NCBI RefSeq assembly: GCF_011058165.1
Contig: NZ_JAALEG010000045.1
Span: forward strand, 1 to 47,517
From: Rhodococcus aetherivorans
GTDB lineage: Bacteria > Actinomycetota > Actinomycetes > Mycobacteriales > Mycobacteriaceae
Reading direction: 5' to 3'
DNA length: 47,517 bases
A program made the translations under genes and the position numbers. Positions within the stretch are counted from its first letter, which is position 1; every line of letters begins with the position of its first letter. The notes beneath the pieces were generated by a model. The model was not told where the DNA came from. It worked only from the letters and a program-made list of their open reading frames with translations, and ran no database searches. This document shows positions 42,269 through 47,517 of the stretch, one piece after another.

Positions 42269-45200
42269 TCAGGTCGCCAGGCAGGCCGGCCCGAGCAGAG
42301 CCTTGAGATCCCCCATCAGCGCCGACGACGGCTCCACCCGCAGGCTGTCGTCCACCTTCAGCACGGTGACCTTGCTGCCGGAGATCAGCCGGACGTGCAC
42401 GTCCGAGGTACCGGGGTGGCGGGTGAGCACGCTCTTGAGCGCCCCGACCTTGTCGGGGGTGCACAGCCGGGTCGGCATCGACACCGACAGCGGCTTGGCC
42501 ACCCCGACCTGCGACAGGTCGGGCACGGCGAGATCGTTGGCGATCAACGAGATCCGGTCGTCGCGGATCGACACCCGCGCCTTGACCAGCACCACCGAGT
42601 CCTCGACCACGTCCATGCCGTACACCGAGTAGGACTGCGGGAAGAAGAGCACCTCGATGCCGCCGGCGAGATCCTCGAGCTGCGCCGACGCCCAGGTCAG
42701 ACCGTTCTTGTTGATGCGGCGGTTCACCGACGCGAGGATGCCGCCCACGGTGACCTGGGTGCCGTCCTTGATCGCGCCCTCGAGGATGGTCGGGATCGCG
42801 GTGTCCGACTGCTGGGCGAGCACGTGCTCGACGCCGTTGAGCGGATGCCCGGACACGTACAGGCCCAGCATCTCCCGTTCGAGGGCGAGCTTGTGCTTGG
42901 TATCCCACTCCTCCTCGGGGATCTTCACGTTGAACACCGAGGTGACCGACTCGTCGGCGTCCGCGCCGCCGAACAGGTCGAACTGCCCGATCGCCTCGGC
43001 CTTCTTGGTGCCCATGACCGCGTCGATCGCGTCGGCATGGACCAGCATCAGGCCCTTGCGGGGATGGCCGAGCGAATCGAACCCGCCGGCCTTGATCAGC
43101 GACTCGATGACCTTCTTCGAACATGCGAGCGCATCGATCTTGTTGAGGTAGTCGGAGAAGTCGGTGAACCGGCCCTTCTCCTCCCGCGCCCGGATGATGG
43201 ACGCCACGACGTTGATACCGACGTTGCGCACCGCGCCGAGGCCGAACCGGATGTCCTCCCCCACCGACGCGAAGTCGACCCGCGACTCGTTGACGTCGGG
43301 CGGCAGCACGGTGATGCCCATCTTGCGGCAGTCCGACAGGTAGACCGCAGCCTTGTCCTTGTCGTCGCCGACGGACGTGAGCAGGCCCGCCATGTACTCG
43401 GCGGGGTAGTTCGCCTTGAGGTACGCCGTCCAGAACGAGACGAGGCCGTACCCGGCGGCGTGCGACTTGTTGAACGCGTATCCGGCGAACGGAAGCACCG
43501 TGTCCCACAATGCGGTGATCGCGGGCTGGGAGAAGCCGTTGTCGAGCATGCCCTTCTGGAAGCCGCCGTACGCCTCCTCGAGGATCTCCTTCTTCTTCTT
43601 GCCCATGGCTCGCCGTAGCAGGTCTGCCTGTCCGAGCGAGTAACCGGCCACCTTCTGAGCGATCTGCATGATCTGCTCCTGGTAGACGATCAGGCCGTAG
43701 GTGTCGGCCAGGATGTCCTTCAGCGGCTCCTCGAGCTCGGGGTGGATCGGCTTGACCTCTTGCCGGCCGTTCTTGCGGTCGGCGTAGTCGTTGTGGGCGT
43801 TCATGCCCATCGGGCCGGGCCGGTACAGCGCGAGCACGGCGACGATGTCCTCGAAGCCGGTCGGCTGCATCCGGCGCAGCAGATCGCGCATGGCGCTGCC
43901 GTCGAGCTGGAACACGCCCAGGGTGTCGCCGCGGGCCAGCAACTCGTAGGTGGGCGGATCCTCGAGCGGCAGCGTGTCCAGGTCGAGGTCGATGCCGCGG
44001 TTGTTCTTGATGTTCTCGATCGCGTCACCGATGACGGTGAGGTTTCGCAGACCGAGGAAGTCCATCTTCAGCAGGCCGATGGCCTCGCACGACGGGTAGT
44101 CCCAGCCGGTGATGATCGCGCCGTCCTGCGCCCGCTTCCACAGCGGGATGGCGTCCATCAGCGGCTCGGAGGACATGATCACCGCGCAGGCATGCACGCC
44201 GGCGTTGCGGATCAGGCCCTCGAGGCCGAGCGCGGTGTCGTAGATCTTCTTCACGTCCGGGTTGGATTCGATCAGCGCTCGGACCTCGGCGGCCTCCTTG
44301 TACCGCTCGTGGTTCGGGTCGGTGATGCCCGACACCGGAATGTCCTTGGCCATGATCGGCGGCGGCAGCGCCTTGGTGATCTGGTCGGCGATCGCGAAGC
44401 CCGGCTGGCCGAACTGCACGCGCGCCGAGTCCTTGATCGCGGCCTTCGTCTTGATGGTGCCGAACGTGATCACCTGGGCGACCTTGTCGTTGCCCCACTT
44501 CTCGGTCGCGTACCGCACCATCTCGCCGCGGCGGCGATCGTCGAAGTCGATGTCGATATCGGGCATGGACACGCGCTCGGGGTTGAGGAACCGCTCGAAC
44601 AGCAGGCCGTGCGGGATCGGATCGATGTTCGTGATGCCCATGGCGTAGGCGACGAGCGAACCGGCGGCCGAGCCCCGACCCGGACCGACCCGGATACCCA
44701 CCTCGCGGGCGTGGTTGATCAGGTCGCCGACGACGAGGAAGTACGCCGGGAAACCCATCTCGCAGATCACGTCGATCTCGTAGTCGGCGCGGCGCAGGTA
44801 TTCGTCGGGCGCGCCGTTCGGGAAGCGGCGGTCGAGGCCGCGCATGACCTCCTTGCGCAGCCAGCTCGCCTGCGTCTCCCCCTCGGGCACGGGGAAGATC
44901 GGCATGCGGTCGCGGTGGGTCCATACCTCCTCGTAGGACTGCACCCGCTCGGCGATGAGCAGCGTGTTGTCGCACGCGCCGGGCACCTCGCCGTCCCACA
45001 GCGCCCGCATCTCCGCGGCGGACTTCAGGTAGTAGCCGTCGCCGTCGAACTTGAAGCGGGTCGGATCCGACAGCGTCTTGCCGGTCTGGATGCACAGCAG
45101 CGCCTCGTGGTTCTCGGCGGCATCCTTGGTGACGTAGTGGCAGTCGTTGGTGGCCAGCGGCGGGATGCCGAGCGTGCGGCCGATCTCGAGCAGGCCCTCC

Positions 45201-45805
45201 CGGACGCGGCGCTCGATGGACAGGCCGTGATCCATCAGCTCGAGGAAAAAGTTGTCCTTGCCCCAGATCTCCTGCCACTTCGCGGCCGCCTCGAGCGCCT
45301 CGCGGTCGTGGCCGAGACGCAGCCGGGTCTGGATCTCCCCCGACGGGCAGCCGGTGGTCGCGATGATGCCCTCGGCGTGGTGGGCGATGAGGTCCTCGTC
45401 CATCCGGGCCCACTTGCCGAGCTGGCCCTCGATGGAGGCGAGCGAGGACAGCTTGAACAGGTTCCGCAGTCCGGTGGCGTTCTCGGCCACCATCGTCATG
45501 TGCGTGTACGAGCCGGAACCGGAGACGTCGTCGGACTTCTGGCTCGGATCCCCCCACTGCACGCGCTTGGTGCTGAACCGCGACTCCGGGGCGATGTAGG
45601 CCTCGATGCCGATGATCGGCTTGATCCCGAACTTCGTCGCGGCGTTGTAGAACTCGCTGGCGCCGTACATGTTCCCGTGGTCGGTCATCCCGACCGCCGT
45701 CATCCCCAGCCGCTCGGCCTCCTTGAACAGGGGACCGACCTTCGCGGCGCCGTCGAGCATCGAGTACTCGGTGTGGTTGTGCAGATGAACGAACGAGTCA
45801 GCCAC
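42269..45805 (-). CDS. dnaE1: DNA polymerase III subunit alpha
   Basis: The 1178-residue replicative polymerase starts at GTG (GTG GCT GAC TCG) with GGAGAGG upstream. The N-terminal PHP domain has HLHNHTEYS (residues 7-15) and further metal-site motifs, which in mycobacteria gives 3'-5' exonuclease proofreading. The catalytic polymerase aspartates lie in PDIDIDFDD near residue 414, followed by the tandem HhH and OB-fold regions; length is that of DnaE1. A leftward in-frame extension exists but is antisense to the rarD region and lacks an RBS. This is an essential backbone gene. Confidence 0.97.
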   Translation of the reverse strand: MADSFVHLHNHTEYSMLDGAAKVGPLFKEAERLGMTAVGMTDHGNMYGASEFYNAATKFGIKPIIGIEAYIAPESRFSTKRVQWGDPSQKSDDVSGSGSYTHMTMVAENATGLRNLFKLSSLASIEGQLGKWARMDEDLIAHHAEGIIATTGCPSGEIQTRLRLGHDREALEAAAKWQEIWGKDNFFLELMDHGLSIERRVREGLLEIGRTLGIPPLATNDCHYVTKDAAENHEALLCIQTGKTLSDPTRFKFDGDGYYLKSAAEMRALWDGEVPGACDNTLLIAERVQSYEEVWTHRDRMPIFPVPEGETQASWLRKEVMRGLDRRFPNGAPDEYLRRADYEIDVICEMGFPAYFLVVGDLINHAREVGIRVGPGRGSAAGSLVAYAMGITNIDPIPHGLLFERFLNPERVSMPDIDIDFDDRRRGEMVRYATEKWGNDKVAQVITFGTIKTKAAIKDSARVQFGQPGFAIADQITKALPPPIMAKDIPVSGITDPNHERYKEAAEVRALIESNPDVKKIYDTALGLEGLIRNAGVHACAVIMSSEPLMDAIPLWKRAQDGAIITGWDYPSCEAIGLLKMDFLGLRNLTVIGDAIENIKNNRGIDLDLDTLPLEDPPTYELLARGDTLGVFQLDGSAMRDLLRRMQPTGFEDIVAVLALYRPGPMGMNAHNDYADRKNGRQEVKPIHPELEEPLKDILADTYGLIVYQEQIMQIAQKVAGYSLGQADLLRRAMGKKKKEILEEAYGGFQKGMLDNGFSQPAITALWDTVLPFAGYAFNKSHAAGYGLVSFWTAYLKANYPAEYMAGLLTSVGDDKDKAAVYLSDCRKMGITVLPPDVNESRVDFASVGEDIRFGLGAVRNVGINVVASIIRAREEKGRFTDFSDYLNKIDALACSKKVIESLIKAGGFDSLGHPRKGLMLVHADAIDAVMGTKKAEAIGQFDLFGGADADESVTSVFNVKIPEEEWDTKHKLALEREMLGLYVSGHPLNGVEHVLAQQSDTAIPTILEGAIKDGTQVTVGGILASVNRRINKNGLTWASAQLEDLAGGIEVLFFPQSYSVYGMDVVEDSVVLVKARVSIRDDRISLIANDLAVPDLSQVGVAKPLSVSMPTRLCTPDKVGALKSVLTRHPGTSDVHVRLISGSKVTVLKVDDSLRVEPSSALMGDLKALLGPACLAT

Positions 45806-45906
45806 GCGTGCCTCTCCCGGAAGGTCTGTGAGCATCCCGAGTGTAGGCCTCCCCGGCGACGGGATCGGACCGCCACACCGGCGCCGGCGGCGAGTCGTGA
45901 CCGGTG

Positions 45907-46830
45907 TTACTCCGGTGTACTCGAGGTGACCGGTTCGAGGCGTCCGCGCGCCGTGCGGGCCCGCAGGACGGCGTCGACGGTGAACACCGCCAGCGCGGTC
46001 CAGATCAGCCCGAATCCGATCCACCGCGAGGCGGGCATGTCCTCGTGCAGCACCAGCACGCCCCACGCCATCTGCAGGCCGGGGGTCAGGTACTGCAGCA
46101 TGCCGAGGGTCACCAGCGGCACCCGCTGGGCGGCCGCCCCGAACAGCAGCAGCGGCAGCGCCGTGACGAGCCCGGCCGACACGAGCAGCAGCGAGTGCCC
46201 GGCCCCGTGGCCGGTGAAGGTGCCGGTGCCGGTGACGGCGAGGAAGACCAGGTAGCCCGCCGCGAACGGCACGGCGACGATGCCCTCCCCCGTCAGCGAC
46301 GTCCGCGGATCGAGCGGCACGATCTTCTTGACCACCCCGTACAGCGCGAACGAGAACGCCAGGGTCAGCGCGATCAGCGGCGGCCGGCCGTAGTCCACGG
46401 TGATCACCGCCACCGCGGCGGTCGCCACGAACAGGGCCGCGACCTGGGCGCGGCGCAGGCGCTCCCGGAAGAACAACACCCCGAACAGCACGCTGACCAG
46501 CGGGTTGATGAAGTAGCCCAGCGCGGTCTCGACCACCCGGCCCGACACGACGCCGTAGATGTACGTACCCCAGTTGACGGCGATGGCCACCGACGCCGCC
46601 GCGACCAGGGCCCACACCCGCACGCCCAGTCCCCGCAGCGAGCCGAGCCGGCCGAGCACGGCGAGCAGCAGCAGCATCGCCAGCAGCGTCCACAGCACCC
46701 GGTGGGCGAGGATCTCGACGGGTCCGGCGGGCTCGAGCAGCCCGAAGAACGCCGGGAAGAGTCCCCACGTCAGATAGGCGCCGAGCCCGCACACGATGCC
46801 GGCGTCGAAGCGCGATGCGGTGCTGCTCAC
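45907..46830 (-). CDS. rarD: EamA-family transporter RarD
   Basis: The 307-residue inner-membrane protein has ten predicted helices of the DMT/EamA type, with the RarD signatures [20 protein letters not shown] near the N-terminus, [17 protein letters not shown] and [20 protein letters not shown]. RarD members are proposed metabolite exporters of unproven substrate. It starts at GTG without a strong RBS. It is upstream of dnaE1 on the same strand with a gap of 101 bp, and 46 bp downstream of lemA. Confidence 0.92.
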   Translation of the reverse strand: MSSTASRFDAGIVCGLGAYLTWGLFPAFFGLLEPAGPVEILAHRVLWTLLAMLLLLAVLGRLGSLRGLGVRVWALVAAASVAIAVNWGTYIYGVVSGRVVETALGYFINPLVSVLFGVLFFRERLRRAQVAALFVATAAVAVITVDYGRPPLIALTLAFSFALYGVVKKIVPLDPRTSLTGEGIVAVPFAAGYLVFLAVTGTGTFTGHGAGHSLLLVSAGLVTALPLLLFGAAAQRVPLVTLGMLQYLTPGLQMAWGVLVLHEDMPASRWIGFGLIWTALAVFTVDAVLRARTARGRLEPVTSSTPE

Positions 46831-46876
46831 CGCTCAACGGTAGGGCCCGGTGGCGCGACCGCGCGCGCCGGGTGGA

Positions 46877-47440
46877 TCAGAACGACACGGTCGGCGGCAG
46901 TTCCGTGCCCGCCGGAGCGGTGTAGAACTCGCGCTCGCGCACACCCGCCGGTCCCGCGAAGAACATCCACGGGATCGTCTTCAGCGACGTGTTGAGCCGG
47001 CCCGCGGCGTCGTTGTAGTACTGGCGGGCGAAGGCGAGCTGGTCCTCGGTCTCGCCGAGCTGGCGCTGCAGATCCAGGAAGTTGGCCGAGGCCTTCAGGT
47101 CCGGGTAGTTCTCGGCGACGGCGAGCACGTCGAACACCGCCTTCTCGAGCCGGGCGTCGGCCTGGGCCTTCTCTGCGACCGTGCCGCCGGAAGCCGCCCG
47201 CGACGCGGCGGTGCGCGCGGCGGTGACCTCCTCGAGCACGCTCTTCTCGTGCGCCGCGTAGCCGCGCACCGTCGCCACGAGGTTCGGCACCAGGTCCGCG
47301 CGCCGGCTCAGTTGCACGTCGATGCCGCCGAGGGCCTCCTGGGCCAGCACGTCGGCGCGGCGCAGCCGGTTGAAGCCGACCACGAACACAGCACCGAGCA
47401 CCACCACCAGCACGACGACGATCACGATTGCGGTCACCAT
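46877..47440 (-). CDS. lemA: LemA family protein
   Basis: The 187-residue protein has one N-terminal membrane helix (AIVIVVVLVVVLGAVFVVGF), then the LemA coiled-coil domain with NRLRRADVLAQEALGGIDVQ, RRADLVPNLVATVRGYA and YPDLKASANFLDLQRQLG. The C-terminal periplasmic-side part ends in ELPPTVSF. Function is unknown; it is usually found with membrane proteases or TPM-domain proteins, which are not seen on this side. ATG has AAGGAGG upstream. It may be co-transcribed with rarD, 46 bp downstream. Confidence 0.93.
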   Translation of the reverse strand: MVTAIVIVVVLVVVLGAVFVVGFNRLRRADVLAQEALGGIDVQLSRRADLVPNLVATVRGYAAHEKSVLEEVTAARTAASRAASGGTVAEKAQADARLEKAVFDVLAVAENYPDLKASANFLDLQRQLGETEDQLAFARQYYNDAAGRLNTSLKTIPWMFFAGPAGVREREFYTAPAGTELPPTVSF

Positions 47441-47517
47441 GGAGCCGCCCTCCTTCCGTAGCCCGGCACCGGTGCGGACGCGCCGGTGCCTCGTTCACTG
47501 CGGCGATCGGTCACCAC

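Noticed and set aside
43742-46255. Plus-strand open frame of 837 codons opposite dnaE1
   Set aside because: Antisense shadow of dnaE1 and rarD without motifs.

Overview
The window is very GC-rich, uses many GTG starts with AGGAG-type ribosome binding sites, and carries genes typical of mycolic-acid actinobacteria (AroQ-delta chorismate mutase relatives, an MMPL exporter, an Rv1558-type deazaflavin enzyme, dnaE1). A Rhodococcus-like genome is the best guess. The order dnaE1 - [variable segment] - Rv1558-like gene - ilvA - treZ (treZ on the opposite strand) matches my memory of Mycobacterium tuberculosis Rv1547 to Rv1562c. This suggests a conserved backbone with an accessory island between dnaE1 and the Rv1558-like gene.

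Layout. (1) 1-10131, minus: one uninterrupted NRPS frame that runs off the left edge, C-A-T-E / C-A-T / C-A..., with an EntF-like first condensation domain. (2) 10.2-15.1 kb: housekeeping and regulatory genes: a LOG-like protein, an alpha/beta hydrolase, a chorismate-mutase-like gene with an FHA-HTH regulator, a short MgtE-type transporter, a YchJ protein, small proteins, and a 23-residue peptide gene with a strong RBS, a CRP-like site and a terminator. (3) 15.2-24.5 kb: a broken metallo-beta-lactamase-fold gene, a hydrolase with a divergent AraC regulator, a TetR gene facing treZ, an MFS exporter with its divergent TetR gene and palindromic operators, ilvA, and an F420-type nitroreductase. 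(4) 24.5-42 kb: an accessory island bounded by transposase debris. (5) 42.0-47.4 kb: a small membrane protein, dnaE1, rarD and lemA.

The island holds the most interesting system: a six-gene plus-strand set encoding a ThDP-dependent enzyme, an SRPBCC protein, a KASIII-like ketosynthase whose catalytic His is Asn, a HisC-like aminotransferase, a cytochrome P450 and an MMPL exporter. The middle genes are coupled by ATGA overlaps. Two direct repeats of about 550-570 bp (25326-25895 and 34661-35208, with one identical 47-nt tract) bracket exactly this set. Downstream are a chorismate-mutase-like gene that has lost catalytic residues, a small secreted protein and, on the opposite strand, a 942-residue LAL-type LuxR regulator. 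By analogy with xenocyloin biosynthesis (a ThDP acyloin synthase plus KASIII-like acyltransferases), I infer an acylated acyloin or amino-ketone made from an aromatic or branched 2-oxo acid, oxidised by the P450 and exported by the MMPL protein. The gene content is seen in the sequence; the product is inference.

Two chorismate-mutase-like genes (12.4 and 35.3 kb) each lie near a LuxR-type HTH regulator, and similar ACCC(C)TGGG(G)T palindromes occur near both loci. No tRNA, rRNA or CRISPR array was seen.
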